DNA of 64,000 bases from Tangfeifania diversioriginum (GCA_945873105.1 CAMCBW010000011.1:1-64000), one strand, 5' to 3'. Numbered from the stretch's first letter, positions 36,761-45,474 are shown. Notes: generated from the sequence alone by a model not told the origin. A program made the numbers and translations.

Positions 36761-38227
36761 TTAATTTAGGGTGGAAGCATTAAAAATTTCTTTCACGATT
36801 TCACGGTCATCGAAATGGTACTTTATTCCTTTGATCTCCTGGTAATCTTCGTGGCCTTTGCCTGCGATCAGGATGATATCGCCCTTGTGGGCCATCATGC
36901 AGGCGGTACGAATGGCCTCCTTCCGGTTGGTAATGGCCAGCACTTTTGATTGCATTTTAGCCGTGACACCCGCCATCATGTCGGCAATAATCTGTTCAGG
37001 CTCCTCCGACCGCGGATTGTCCGAGGTGAGTATGACCCTGTCGCTGGCCTGAACGGCCTCAGCAGCCATCTCCGGCCGCTTGGTCTTGTCGCGGTCACCT
37101 CCTGCCCCAACCACGCAAATGACCAGCTGATCTTCCGTTTTGGTATCGTTGATGGTGGAGAGGACATTCTTCAGGGCATCGGGAGTGTGGGCATAATCTA
37201 CCACCGCAAAATAGCCGACCGGAGAACGAAATATTTCGAACCGGCCATCTACAGGCTTAAGGAGGCTCAGTACCCTCAACACCTCTTCACTGTCGGCACC
37301 CAGCAAGATGGCTGATGCATAGACTGCCAGGAGGTTGTAGGCATTGAAATTCCCTGCAAAGTGGTTCCAGAACTCCAGACCATTCACATTGAGCAACATT
37401 CCATCAAAGTGACTCTCTATCACCTTCACTTTGAAATCAGCCATGGTTCGGGCGGCATAGGTATATTTTCTGGCACTGCAATTCTGGAGCATAACCATAC
37501 CGTTTTTGTCATCGGCATTGGTCAACGCAAAAGCCCCTGCAGGCAGCAGATCAAAAAACTTCTTTTTTGCATCACGGTAGGCGGCAAATGTCTTGTGGTA
37601 ATCCAGGTGGTCGTGCGTCAGGTTACTGAATATGGCACCATCGAATTCGATTCCTGCAATTCTTTGCTGGTCAATGGCATGCGAACTTACTTCCATGAAG
37701 CAATGGGTACAACCGGCCGCAGCCATTTCTGCCATCACCGACTGAATCTGGACTGCATCCGGGGTAGTATGGGTGGCCGTCATCTTCTTTTCACCGATGT
37801 AATTGCATACGGTTGAGAAGAGTCCACAGGTATGTCCCATAGCCGTAAACAACCGGTAGAGCAGGGTGGCTGTGGTCGTTTTGCCATTGGTCCCGGTAAC
37901 GCCAACCACCTTCATCTTTCCGGAGGGATGGCCGTAAAAATTTGCGGCGACTTTCCCCAGATCGGCCACCGAATCGGAAGAGAAAATCCAGGTTACTGAA
38001 GGAGATGGATCCGTCGGTAAAACGGAACACATCACCGCCGCGGCACCTCGCTCCAACGCCGAAGGGATGTACAGGTGGCCATCGGCATGACTTCCGGCCG
38101 TTGCAACAAAAAGGCTCCCCACGGTTACTTTGCGTGAATCAAATTCAATGCCGCTGATCGTTGCAGCGTGATCCCCTGTTACCGATAAACCCGCTATACC
38201 TTTCAATATATCTTTCAGTACCATCAT
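36761..38227 (-). CDS. murE: UDP-MurNAc-tripeptide synthetase (mDAP type)
   Basis: This 488-residue ligase adds the third stem amino acid. The ATP loop is GTNGKTTTATLL, and the specificity motif is DNPRSEEP, whose DNPR signature predicts meso-diaminopimelate rather than lysine. The carbamylated-lysine region is conserved. Two adjacent ATG codons (38227 and 38224) can start it; they differ by one residue. It follows ftsI by one base. Confidence 0.96.
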   Translation of the reverse strand: MMVLKDILKGIAGLSVTGDHAATISGIEFDSRKVTVGSLFVATAGSHADGHLYIPSALERGAAAVMCSVLPTDPSPSVTWIFSSDSVADLGKVAANFYGHPSGKMKVVGVTGTNGKTTTATLLYRLFTAMGHTCGLFSTVCNYIGEKKMTATHTTPDAVQIQSVMAEMAAAGCTHCFMEVSSHAIDQQRIAGIEFDGAIFSNLTHDHLDYHKTFAAYRDAKKKFFDLLPAGAFALTNADDKNGMVMLQNCSARKYTYAARTMADFKVKVIESHFDGMLLNVNGLEFWNHFAGNFNAYNLLAVYASAILLGADSEEVLRVLSLLKPVDGRFEIFRSPVGYFAVVDYAHTPDALKNVLSTINDTKTEDQLVICVVGAGGDRDKTKRPEMAAEAVQASDRVILTSDNPRSEEPEQIIADMMAGVTAKMQSKVLAITNRKEAIRTACMMAHKGDIILIAGKGHEDYQEIKGIKYHFDDREIVKEIFNASTLN

Positions 38228-38228
38228 C

Positions 38229-40364
38229 TTATCCTAGTGTTATCACGATGTTTTGTCCTCTTCTCATTGGATCACCTGCCCGAAGCGACTGGGATTTTAC
38301 CTTCCCAAATCCCCGGAGGGAGACCCTAAGTCCTGATTTTTCGAGCAGGTATACCGCATCTGTGACCCCCATCCCCTTTACATTGGGAATGGTGCCGGGC
38401 TTCATTTCCCTGCTGGAGATTGCCACTCCATCCTCTTCGCGGTTGGCTTCCACCCACTCTGATTTGTAAAAACTCCACCCATTCATGATGTCCAACTCAT
38501 CCAGTACCCTTGCAATGTCTTTTTTTCGCCCGGCCGCCAATCCCGGATAATCCTCCTTAATTTCCCTCCGGGGATGGTCAAAATCCTCCTTAAGCCCCAT
38601 TTCATAGGCATAGACGTAATCGGCGATCTGCTTGAAAACAGGACCGGCTACGGAGGCACCGTAATAATCACCCAGTGGTTTGTTGACCACCACAATGCAG
38701 GAGTATCTCGGGGCATCAGCCGGAAAATAGCCGACAAACGAGGCCTGGTAAACCTTGTTCCCGTGGCGGTTGTATCCCTCGTTCTTGTTGGCAACCTGGG
38801 CAGTACCGGTCTTTCCTGCAATTTTGTAGGTAGCGTTCTTTAGTCCTGCCCCCGTTCCGTTGGTGATCACCCCCTCCAGCATGGCATGGGCCTTCCGCAG
38901 GGTGCGGCTGGAGCAGATCGAACGAATCATCGTTTCGGTGCCGAAACGCTCCACTACTACATCCTCCTCCATCACCGCTTTAACCAATCTTGGTTTCATC
39001 ATCTTTCCATTGTTGGCAACGGCATTGTAAAAGGTAAGTACCTGGAGCGGCGTAAGTTTCAATTCGTATCCATAGGATATCTGCGTGAGGCTGACCCCTG
39101 ACCACATCCTGCTTCCGGGCCGGTTGATGTAGGGCGCTCCCTCCCCGCTAAGACCCACATTGAGCGGAATATCCAGCCCAAAATCATGGATCCTGTCAAA
39201 GAATTGCCGCTCGTCACCGGCATAGCTTTGGGTGACCAGTTTAGCCACGCCAATGTTCGAGGAGAGTTCAAAGACATGTTTGGCGGTAATCTTTCCATGC
39301 CCCCCCTTGGTTTTGTAATCGGAATCACGCACCGTCCATTTCTTGCTCGTCCATATTCCGCTTTTACCGGTATCCACGATGGTGGAGGTATCGATCTTTC
39401 CATCCTCCATGGCAGCCATGAGCGAGGCGAGTTTGAAAGTGGATCCCGGTTCGGAACAGCCTGCACTCCCCAGCGCGTAGTTCTGGTAGCCCTGCACCAA
39501 TGTGCCACCGCTGTTCCTGCCAAAATTGGAGATCGCCTTGATGTCCCCGGTTTTTACCTCCATCAGGATGGCCGTTCCATACTTGGCCCTGGTTCTCTCC
39601 AGCATTTTTCGCAAGGAATAGGAGACCTGATCCTGAAGCTTTACATCGAGGGTGGTAATGAGGTCCCTCCCATCTACCGGCTCTTCCAGTTGCACTTCCA
39701 TGGTTCGTCCCGATACATTCTCCTTCTCTGCCAGTCCGGGGGCCCCGCGCAGATCTTCCTCAAAAGACTCCTCCAATCCAAATGCCCCCACCTGGGCAGG
39801 CAGACCCTCCGACAATCCCTCCTTCAATTTACCGAGGGTCCTGCTTTCGAGATTGCCCAATGGATAGATTCTTTCGTAATCCTGTTCCGTAATCAATCCC
39901 CCCTTGAACTGTCCATTCCGGAAGATCGGGAACCTCTTGATTTTTTGTAATCCATCGTAATCGACCTTGTGGGAGGAGACCAAAAAATAGTGGTCTCCCT
40001 TGCGGTAGGCCTCTGTGAGCGCGCGACGGTAGGCCGAAGCCGATTTGTCGCGGAAAAAGCGGGAAAGCATCAGTGCGAGGGAGTCGACATCCCTGGCAAA
40101 ATATTTCTTCAGGGGAGGTACACACAAATCCATCCGCAAACTGTAATGCGGGATGGAGGCAGCCAAAGGACTGCCATTCGATGCGCAAATGGTTCCCCTA
40201 CGGGCCTGGATCGGTACCTCAACCTCCTGAAAGAGTTTGCTTTTCTCCCCCCAGGAAGGGGAAAACTGTATCTTGACCAGCAAGACAAGAATGAACAGCA
40301 CGGCCAGGATCATCCCAAAATAGACGATCTTAAACCTGTTCAATATGCCTTGCTTTATCTCCAT
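38229..40364 (-). CDS. ftsI: Septal transpeptidase FtsI (PBP3) with PASTA domain
   Basis: This 711-residue class B penicillin-binding protein crosslinks septal peptidoglycan. One N-terminal helix (about residues 11-31) is followed by the pedestal domain and the transpeptidase domain with catalytic Ser308 in STFK, the SSN motif, and KTG in AGKTGTAQVA. A single PASTA domain forms the last 60 residues (GTIPNVKGMGVTDAVYLLEK), more common in Gram-positive PBPs but normal in Bacteroidota FtsI. Its ATG overlaps the ftsL stop (TAATG), coupling the two. Confidence 0.96.
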   Translation of the reverse strand: MEIKQGILNRFKIVYFGMILAVLFILVLLVKIQFSPSWGEKSKLFQEVEVPIQARRGTICASNGSPLAASIPHYSLRMDLCVPPLKKYFARDVDSLALMLSRFFRDKSASAYRRALTEAYRKGDHYFLVSSHKVDYDGLQKIKRFPIFRNGQFKGGLITEQDYERIYPLGNLESRTLGKLKEGLSEGLPAQVGAFGLEESFEEDLRGAPGLAEKENVSGRTMEVQLEEPVDGRDLITTLDVKLQDQVSYSLRKMLERTRAKYGTAILMEVKTGDIKAISNFGRNSGGTLVQGYQNYALGSAGCSEPGSTFKLASLMAAMEDGKIDTSTIVDTGKSGIWTSKKWTVRDSDYKTKGGHGKITAKHVFELSSNIGVAKLVTQSYAGDERQFFDRIHDFGLDIPLNVGLSGEGAPYINRPGSRMWSGVSLTQISYGYELKLTPLQVLTFYNAVANNGKMMKPRLVKAVMEEDVVVERFGTETMIRSICSSRTLRKAHAMLEGVITNGTGAGLKNATYKIAGKTGTAQVANKNEGYNRHGNKVYQASFVGYFPADAPRYSCIVVVNKPLGDYYGASVAGPVFKQIADYVYAYEMGLKEDFDHPRREIKEDYPGLAAGRKKDIARVLDELDIMNGWSFYKSEWVEANREEDGVAISSREMKPGTIPNVKGMGVTDAVYLLEKSGLRVSLRGFGKVKSQSLRAGDPMRRGQNIVITLG

Positions 40365-40708
40365 TATTTCTCTTTGTCTACATAAATTCTGACAGGAGGC
40401 TCCTTCGAAGTCTCCAGTCCCAATTGACTGTGTTTAATTCTGTCCAGGATCTCCGAGGGCCTGGTCAGCTTGATTACCTCTGCGGCTACGGCAATGGAGT
40501 GAGCCCTCAGCTCCTTCACATCCCGCTCCATGGTATCCACCTCCCTGAGCACCTTCGCGGTCTTGAAGCGGACAGCAATGTTGGTCAGGAGCATCAGGAA
40601 GATCACGAAGAGCAGAAGCTTGTTCCTGATAAAGAGCTCACTTTCGAAGAATTGACCGTTCAGCAGGTCACTCAGCGTAAACCGTATATTTTTCTTAGGC
40701 TCTTCCAT
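40364..40708 (-). CDS. ftsL: FtsL-like divisome protein
   Basis: This 114-residue bitopic protein has about 28 cytoplasmic residues, one helix (about 29-46, KLLLFVIFLMLLTNIAV) and a periplasmic coiled coil with heptad leucines. Position between rsmH and ftsI and topology identify FtsL; sequence similarity between phyla is weak. The ATG at 40708 (MEEPKKNIRF) is preferred over an earlier start at 40741. The gene overlaps the end of rsmH by 14 bases. Confidence 0.85.
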   Translation of the reverse strand: MEEPKKNIRFTLSDLLNGQFFESELFIRNKLLLFVIFLMLLTNIAVRFKTAKVLREVDTMERDVKELRAHSIAVAAEVIKLTRPSEILDRIKHSQLGLETSKEPPVRIYVDKEK

Positions 40709-41609
40709 GTTCCGTTCTTTCAGCGATGCGCAGCCTGGCACTCCTGGCCCTGGGGTTTCTGGCGATCTCCTCCTCCCCCGGCACCAGCACCTTGCGGGTT
40801 ATCACCTCAAAAGGAAGGTGATAATGGCCGAAGAAATCCTGTTCACTCTTCCCGTCCACACGGCCTGATCGCATAAAATTTTTCACCATGCGATCCTCCA
40901 GCGAATGATAGGAGATGACCACCAGTCGTCCGCCCGGATTCAGCAGGTCAAGGGAGCTTTCTAGAAATGCCTCCAATGCATCCATTTCATTGTTTACCTC
41001 GATGCGAAGCGCCTGAAAAACCTGGGCCAGGTATTTTTTCTCGACCCTGGCCGGTACACACCTCTCAATGACCTTAAGAAACTGGGAGATCGTAACTATT
41101 TTCTGGTTGCTTCTGGCTTGTTCAATGGTTTGGGCCAGGTTCCGCCAGTTCTGTACCTCGCCGAACTCCCTGAAAATCCTGCCAAGCACAGAAACTTCGT
41201 ATTCGTTGACCACTTTTACAGCATCCTTTTCGGCTGACTGGTTCATGCGCATATCCAGGTCACCGTCGAAACGGAAAGAGAAGCCACGGTCGGGCTGGTC
41301 GAAGTCGTGGGAAGAGACCCCCAGATCGGCGAGAATTCCATCCACCTTGTCAAAACCATGGTACCGCAAGAAATTTTTGATGTATTTGAAGTTGTGGGCC
41401 ACAAAGATCAGCCTTTCATCGTCGATCAAATTTTGAAGGGCATCCTGATCCTGGTCGAAGGCAACCAGTTTCCCACCTTCCAGCCGTTCGAGAATAAGCC
41501 GCGAATGGCCTCCTCCCCCGTAGGTCACATCCACATAGGTGCCGTTGGGTCGAAGGCTCAATCCGTCAATGCTCTCCTCCAGCAAGACCGGTATGTGATA
41601 CTCACTCAT
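40695..41609 (-). CDS. rsmH: 16S rRNA (cytosine1402-N4)-methyltransferase
   Basis: This 304-residue SAM-dependent methyltransferase (MraW) modifies C1402 of 16S rRNA. The SAM motif DVTYGGGGHSRLIL is near residue 28; ADLGVSSHDFDQPDRGFSFR and the C-terminal NPRARSARLRIAERT are family hallmarks. It is the second gene of the division operon, ten bases after mraZ. Confidence 0.97.
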   Translation of the reverse strand: MSEYHIPVLLEESIDGLSLRPNGTYVDVTYGGGGHSRLILERLEGGKLVAFDQDQDALQNLIDDERLIFVAHNFKYIKNFLRYHGFDKVDGILADLGVSSHDFDQPDRGFSFRFDGDLDMRMNQSAEKDAVKVVNEYEVSVLGRIFREFGEVQNWRNLAQTIEQARSNQKIVTISQFLKVIERCVPARVEKKYLAQVFQALRIEVNNEMDALEAFLESSLDLLNPGGRLVVISYHSLEDRMVKNFMRSGRVDGKSEQDFFGHYHLPFEVITRKVLVPGEEEIARNPRARSARLRIAERTEHGRA

Positions 41610-41619
41610 GCGACGAATG

Positions 41620-42090
41620 TTAGGTAGTTAAAAAATTATCCATTGGTCCGCCAAGCAGTTCCCTGAACAACTTGCTGTAATCTTCATCGCTAAGACTGGT
41701 CGCCTTGTGACGGGAAGGTTCCCACAATTTCATCAGGGTACCCTGCCCGGTAAACAATGCCTCCTTGACGATTCCAACATCCTGAAGCATCTTGTCCGGA
41801 ATGTTCAATCTCCCATTTTCTGCCATGGTTAGGGTCACGATCTCTTCAAAATAGCGGGACAAAAACTTGCTGTGGACAGGATTGTTTACATTGAGTTTTC
41901 CCCTTATCTCCTCCACCCGGGATTGCCAGGCAGCATAGGGATAGATGTTCAGGCAGGGATCGTAAGCATCTTTTTCTACCACCAGCACCGGGTCAGGCGC
42001 ATCTCCCAACTCCCTTTTAAAAGGGGCCGGAAGAACGATACGCCCTTTGCCGTCAACGGTTGCACTGTATTTGCTTACGAATGAGATCAT
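41620..42090 (-). CDS. mraZ: MraZ transcription regulator
   Basis: This 156-residue protein has two SpoVT/AbrB-like domains. The DxxGR motifs are VDGKGRIVLPAPFK near the N-terminus and AENGRLNIPDKML in the second half. MraZ forms a ring that binds tandem repeats upstream of its own gene and represses the division operon. The frame opens earlier at 42147, but the ATG at 42090 (MISFVSKYSATVDGKGR) matches the family. Four 10-bp-phased repeats just upstream (42131-42170) are the likely operator. Confidence 0.96.
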   Translation of the reverse strand: MISFVSKYSATVDGKGRIVLPAPFKRELGDAPDPVLVVEKDAYDPCLNIYPYAAWQSRVEEIRGKLNVNNPVHSKFLSRYFEEIVTLTMAENGRLNIPDKMLQDVGIVKEALFTGQGTLMKLWEPSRHKATSLSDEDYSKLFRELLGGPMDNFLTT

Positions 42091-42116
42091 CCTTGCCTTC
42101 CTGATTTTGTAGAATG

Positions 42117-42147
42117 TAAAGGTATATATTATTACACTTCGTGACAA
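42117..42147 (-). promoter_or_regulatory. Promoter of the mraZ division operon
   Basis: On the minus strand a TTG (42145-42147) precedes TACCTTTA (42117-42124) by 20 bp, one mismatch from the consensus. The predicted leader before the ATG at 42090 is about 22 nt. Confidence 0.55.
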
Positions 42148-42170
42148 TACGTTACATTTTATTACACTAA
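42131..42170 (-). promoter_or_regulatory. Candidate MraZ operator: four 10-bp repeats
   Basis: Read on the plus strand, four consecutive 10-mers begin ATTACACT, GTGACAAT, GTTACATT and ATTACACT; TTACA or TGACA recurs at 42132, 42142, 42152 and 42162. The exact 10-bp phase equals that of known MraZ boxes (5-bp boxes with 5-bp spacers), but the box sequence (TGTAA on the coding strand) differs from E. coli TGGGN. It overlaps the -33 element of the promoter. Confidence 0.65.
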
Positions 42171-42302
42171 ACTATTTCTCAACAGGTTATTAACAATTCT
42201 ATGGTTTTTGGCATCCCTTTCTGTTGATAACTTGTTTGCAGTCAAAGGGGATTTTTTTGAAGATCAGGGAGATACAAATCAGAGAATGGGGTAACTTTGG
42301 GT

Positions 42303-42534
42303 CAATTACGAATGACAAATTACGAAACAAAGTTCAGCGAAGCTAATTACGAATATCTGTATATATCATTGTTATTCTGATATTTACGATATTTGTACTT
42401 CATTGGAACAGACGGTTTTCCCCTGTAAGTCAACACGGCAACCGAGGACCGTCCCGGAAATTCGTAATTAGCTTCGCTGAACTTTGTTTCGTAATTTGTA
42501 ATTAGCTTCGCTGAACTTTGTTTCGTAATTGCAT
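42303..42534. repeat. Perfect 40-bp inverted repeat with direct repeat
   Basis: Bases 42315-42354 are the exact reverse complement of 42460-42499 across a loop of 105 bases. In the right arm a 33-bp sequence is directly repeated (42464-42496 and 42498-42530). The units contain AATTACGAA and AGCTTCGCTGAAC. Unlike most hairpins here it lies between divergent genes, so it cannot be a simple shared terminator. Confidence 0.93.
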
Positions 42535-42535
42535 T

Positions 42536-43348
42536 ATGAACCCACTCGTCCTAAAAGATCTTGTAGCCGAAAAGAATCCCAAACTCGCCGGAAGGATTCC
42601 AGGATTTGTTTACAACTGGCTGAACCGGCTGTTGCATGTGCGTGAACTGAACGAAATCATCTTCAGGTACGGCGACAAAAAGGGAATTGAATTTGTCTCC
42701 TCCAGCCTGGGCTATTTCGACGTCACCTTCGACTTTCAGGGTACTGAAAACCTGCCCAAAACGGGTAAGTACATCGTAGCTTCCAACCATCCGCTGGGAG
42801 GATTCGACGGACTGATCCTGATGAACGGAGTAACCAGATTCCTGGGGCCCTCACTCTTCCTGGTAAGGGATGAACTGACCAAAATACCGCCGTTGAAGGA
42901 ACTGTTTATCCCCATCAACAAATTCGGGAACCAGCGCAACTCCATCAACCAGATCAATGCCGCCTACGAATCCGAAAAGCAGGTGCTGATCTTCCCCGCA
43001 GGACTGGCATCCAGGAAAAACAAGGGGGTGATTGCCGATTTGGAGTGGCACAAGCATTTCATCCAGAAAGCGGTGGAACATCAAAGGGATGTCATTCCGG
43101 TCTTTATGAGTGGTCGTAATTCGAACTTCTTCTACCGCTTCTCCAGATTCAGAAAGATCCTTGGCATCAAATTCGGTCTGGAGATGATGTTGCTCCCCGA
43201 CGAGATGTTCAAACAGCGGGGAAGAAACTTCACGATCACCTTCGGCAAACCAATCCCCTGGCAGACTTTCGACCACACCAAGAGCCCTACGCAATGGGCG
43301 GAGGTGGTGAAGGGGGTAGTGTATGGGATGACAGAGGGACGGAAATGA
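42536..43348 (+). CDS. GlsA/PlsC-like O-acyltransferase
   Basis: This 270-residue acyltransferase has the NHPLGGFD (HX4D) catalytic motif near residue 84 and the acceptor motif FPAGLASR. It resembles the lysophospholipid-type acyltransferases that complete glycine or ornithine lipids (OlsA/GlsA). A GNAT N-acyltransferase of the GlsB type lies 1.2 kb downstream, which supports this role; in Bacteroides the two are adjacent. The ATG at 42536 is preferred over one at 42518 inside the repeat. Its last codons (TEGRK) and stop are already made of the GACGGA repeat that follows. Confidence 0.8.
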   Translation: MNPLVLKDLVAEKNPKLAGRIPGFVYNWLNRLLHVRELNEIIFRYGDKKGIEFVSSSLGYFDVTFDFQGTENLPKTGKYIVASNHPLGGFDGLILMNGVTRFLGPSLFLVRDELTKIPPLKELFIPINKFGNQRNSINQINAAYESEKQVLIFPAGLASRKNKGVIADLEWHKHFIQKAVEHQRDVIPVFMSGRNSNFFYRFSRFRKILGIKFGLEMMLLPDEMFKQRGRNFTITFGKPIPWQTFDHTKSPTQWAEVVKGVVYGMTEGRK

Positions 43349-43462
43349 CGGAGAGACGGGGGGACTAAGAGACGGGGGGACTAAGGGACTAAGGGACTGA
43401 AACTGGGGGACAAGGATGACGGAAAAATGACGGAGAGACGGATATGACGGAGGATGGAAATG
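43334..43462. repeat. GACGGA/GGGACTAA repeat, single arm
   Basis: Purine-rich units (TGACGGAGAGACGG, GGGACTAA, GGGACTGA) run for about 130 bases from the last codons of the acyltransferase gene. No complementary arm is seen. A second, shorter block of the same family lies after miaB (50396-50462). Confidence 0.85.
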
Positions 43463-43470
43463 GATTCAGG

Positions 43471-44166
43471 CTAATAAACCCTGCGGGTGGTGGTTGTACC
43501 CATCATCACCTTTTTTGTAGAGGAAATACCCATGACTTTTACCTCAACGAGGGATAGAATCTCCTCACTGAGTCTTAGTGAGACTAACTTATCAGCATTC
43601 GCACCTTCCACATCCCCAAGTATTTGCCTAACCTTTGAACGTGATTCAAACAATTCACTGTCGTATTTATTGTCATTGATCGCCCTGCTGAGTTGTTTCA
43701 ACGCCTCTTTGTATTTTTCCCTGGACAACAGTTGTGCTACTTTACTCTTGTAATCATAGGGCTGGGTATCCAGGTACTTTCTGTACCTGAATACCAACAA
43801 ATAACGCTTATCGACAGGTTGGTGGTTGATTATGGCCGGACTCCATTCATCCGGCAACTTACCAAAGGCAACTATTGCACTTGTTGAGAAAGATTTTCCC
43901 ACCGAACTTACGATTGACAAACTGTCTGATTTTCCATTCTTCCCAATCACCAGGGATAGAACGACATCTCCCTCGCTTCCAGAAACATTGGGGCCCAATT
44001 GTTCGACCGGAAAATTTGCATTTTTCGCAAGTAATTTAGAAACATCCCCATACGCATTCACCGCTTTTCTGTTGGGCAATATTGAATCCGGTTTTTGAGC
44101 TTGCTGGCCGCTAGCTAGTAGGGTCAATGACAAGAAGGTTGCAGCAACGAATAATCTCTTGTTCAT
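43471..44166 (-). CDS. Secreted TonB-C-like protein
   Basis: This 231-residue protein has a signal peptide (cleavage near ASGQ, residue 20). A TonB C-terminal-like domain follows at about residues 35-130 (GDVVLSLVIGKNGKSDSLSI, then DEWSPAIINHQPVDKRYLLV). The last 90 residues are helical and TPR-like (YKEALKQLSRAINDNKYDSE). Free TonB-C domains are widespread in secreted Bacteroidota proteins and need not transduce energy. No TonB transmembrane anchor or Pro-rich arm is present. Function is unknown. It lies between the GlsA-like and GlsB-like genes on the opposite strand. Confidence 0.75.
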   Translation of the reverse strand: MNKRLFVAATFLSLTLLASGQQAQKPDSILPNRKAVNAYGDVSKLLAKNANFPVEQLGPNVSGSEGDVVLSLVIGKNGKSDSLSIVSSVGKSFSTSAIVAFGKLPDEWSPAIINHQPVDKRYLLVFRYRKYLDTQPYDYKSKVAQLLSREKYKEALKQLSRAINDNKYDSELFESRSKVRQILGDVEGANADKLVSLRLSEEILSLVEVKVMGISSTKKVMMGTTTTRRVY

Positions 44167-44357
44167 AAGGTTTTGGTTCTTTTAAATTGTTAGGCACTTT
44201 ATAACTGGAGTATTCTGATCGGCTAAGACACTATAAACTTAATACCAAATCATGCAATAAGGTAACCCTGACTTTTTGAGACTTGCGAAAAATGGATTGA
44301 AGGAGCTTTAGAAATCAAAAAACTGATCAAAAAGAATCTAATTCCATTTCTTGTTTC

Positions 44358-44457
44358 AATTCGTGCAATTAGTGTAATTCATGGTTGAATGGGGCATATT
44401 TTCTCCATTTTTGTCGGAGAATGCAATTGGATTTGTGCCAATTTGTGAAATTTGTGG
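44358..44457. repeat. AATTnGTG short repeats
   Basis: Two small clusters of 9-10-bp AATTnGTG-type units are separated by about 45 bases. Both clusters have the same orientation, so they do not form a hairpin. They end 12 bases before the promoter box of the GlsB-like gene. Confidence 0.6.
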
Positions 44458-44469
44458 TCAAATTATTGC

Positions 44470-44477
44470 TATTTTTG
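44470..44477 (+). promoter_or_regulatory. -7 box of the GlsB-like gene
   Basis: TATTTTTG predicts a transcript starting near 44482, which leaves about 20 nt before the ATG at 44503 and only about 6 before the ATG at 44488. A correctly spaced -33 TTG is not seen. Confidence 0.45.
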
Positions 44478-44502
44478 CCGCAAACCAATGACTTGTTTTA
44501 CG

Positions 44503-45474
44503 ATGAAGGAGATTATTCCTCCCGTCCCAAGGGAATTGCTGGAAGCAGAGCTTACTCCGGAAAAATTTCAAAGGAAGACGAACAAAGCCGACAACGAGAT
44601 CTACATTCTCACCTACTTTGATTCACCCAATCTGATGCGCGAAATTGGCCGGCTGCGCGAGCTTACCTTCCGTGCAGCAGGTGGTGGCATCGGAGAAGAG
44701 ATTGATATTGACCAATACGATATTTCTGAAACCCATCCCTACAAGCAACTGATTGTTTGGGATCCGGCCAACAGGGAGATCCTGGGAGGGTACCGTTACA
44801 TTCATTGCGAAGGTTTGGAAAAGGATGCCCATGGCGAAGTGCCCTTGGCCACTGCCCATCTCTTCAATTTCTCTGATGCCTTTGTCGCCGATTACCTGCC
44901 TTCTGTCATCGAACTTGGCCGGTCATTTGTCCAACCCGACTACCAGTCGACCAAGGTAGGCTCCAAAGCGCTATTCGCCCTCGACAATCTTTGGGATGGC
45001 CTTGGCGCCCTGATGATCGACTATCCCGAGGTCAAATACTTTTTCGGAAAGGTGACCATGTACACCCATTACAAAGAGGAGGCCCGCAACCTGATCCTCT
45101 ATTTCTTCAGCAAATACTTCTCTGATCCTGATCACCTTGTGTGGGCCAAGAAGCCCATGGAATACCATGCCGATCACGAAAAAATAGGAATGTTGTTTGA
45201 GGGAAAGGATTACGATGCTGCTTACAAGATACTTTCCCAGGAGGTCAGGAAGTTGGGAGAAAACATTCCCCCGCTTATCAATGCTTACATGAACCTCACC
45301 CCCAACATGCGAACCTTCGGCACAGCCATCAGCGATGAATTCGGGGATGTGGAGGAGACGGGTATCCTGCTAAGCATAGAAGACATGTACGATATCAAGA
45401 TCGACCGCCATGTCTCCACCTACCTGGAGGAGCTGGTTGAGAAGGAGGACAACCCCAAGATGCGCTTTCAATAG
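44503..45474 (+). CDS. GlsB/OlsB-like GNAT N-acyltransferase
   Basis: This 323-residue protein resembles the hemolysin-like GNAT family that N-acylates glycine or ornithine with 3-hydroxy fatty acids, the first step of glycine-lipid synthesis in Bacteroides (GlsB). Typical features are REIGRLRELTFRAAGGG near residue 45, YDISETHPYKQLIVWD, and the ELGRSFVQPDYQ motif. The GlsA-like partner is upstream on the same strand, but a TonB-C-like gene on the other strand separates them. The start at 44503 (MKEIIPPVPR) fits the promoter; 44488 is an alternative. The stop overlaps the 3' end of the convergent gene by seven bases. Confidence 0.82.
   Translation: MKEIIPPVPRELLEAELTPEKFQRKTNKADNEIYILTYFDSPNLMREIGRLRELTFRAAGGGIGEEIDIDQYDISETHPYKQLIVWDPANREILGGYRYIHCEGLEKDAHGEVPLATAHLFNFSDAFVADYLPSVIELGRSFVQPDYQSTKVGSKALFALDNLWDGLGALMIDYPEVKYFFGKVTMYTHYKEEARNLILYFFSKYFSDPDHLVWAKKPMEYHADHEKIGMLFEGKDYDAAYKILSQEVRKLGENIPPLINAYMNLTPNMRTFGTAISDEFGDVEETGILLSIEDMYDIKIDRHVSTYLEELVEKEDNPKMRFQ

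Larger units (their letters stand above)
42091..42535. other. Divergent intergenic region mraZ/glsA-like
   Basis: This 445-base gene-free region holds, from the mraZ side, the mraZ promoter (42117-42147), four phased TTACA repeats (42131-42170), an AT-rich stretch with two DnaA-box-like 9-mers (42187-42195, 42222-42230) and the large inverted repeat at 42303-42534. The last reaches to within a few bases of the rightward ATG at 42536. No small gene is apparent. Confidence 0.7.
44167..44502. other. Intergenic region before the GlsB-like gene
   Basis: About 335 AT-rich bases between divergent genes. It contains 9-bp units of the form AATTCGTGC, AATTAGTGT, AATTCATGG (44358-44384) and GATTTGTGCC, AATTTGTGAA, ATTTGTGG (44430-44457). 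The promoter box at 44470 follows. Confidence 0.65.

Noticed and set aside
42187-42230. Two DnaA-box-like 9-mers (TTATTAACA and the reverse complement of TTATCAACA), possible replication origin
   Set aside because: Only two imperfect boxes, no cluster and no dnaA, dnaN or gidA nearby. Chance in AT-rich DNA is likely.
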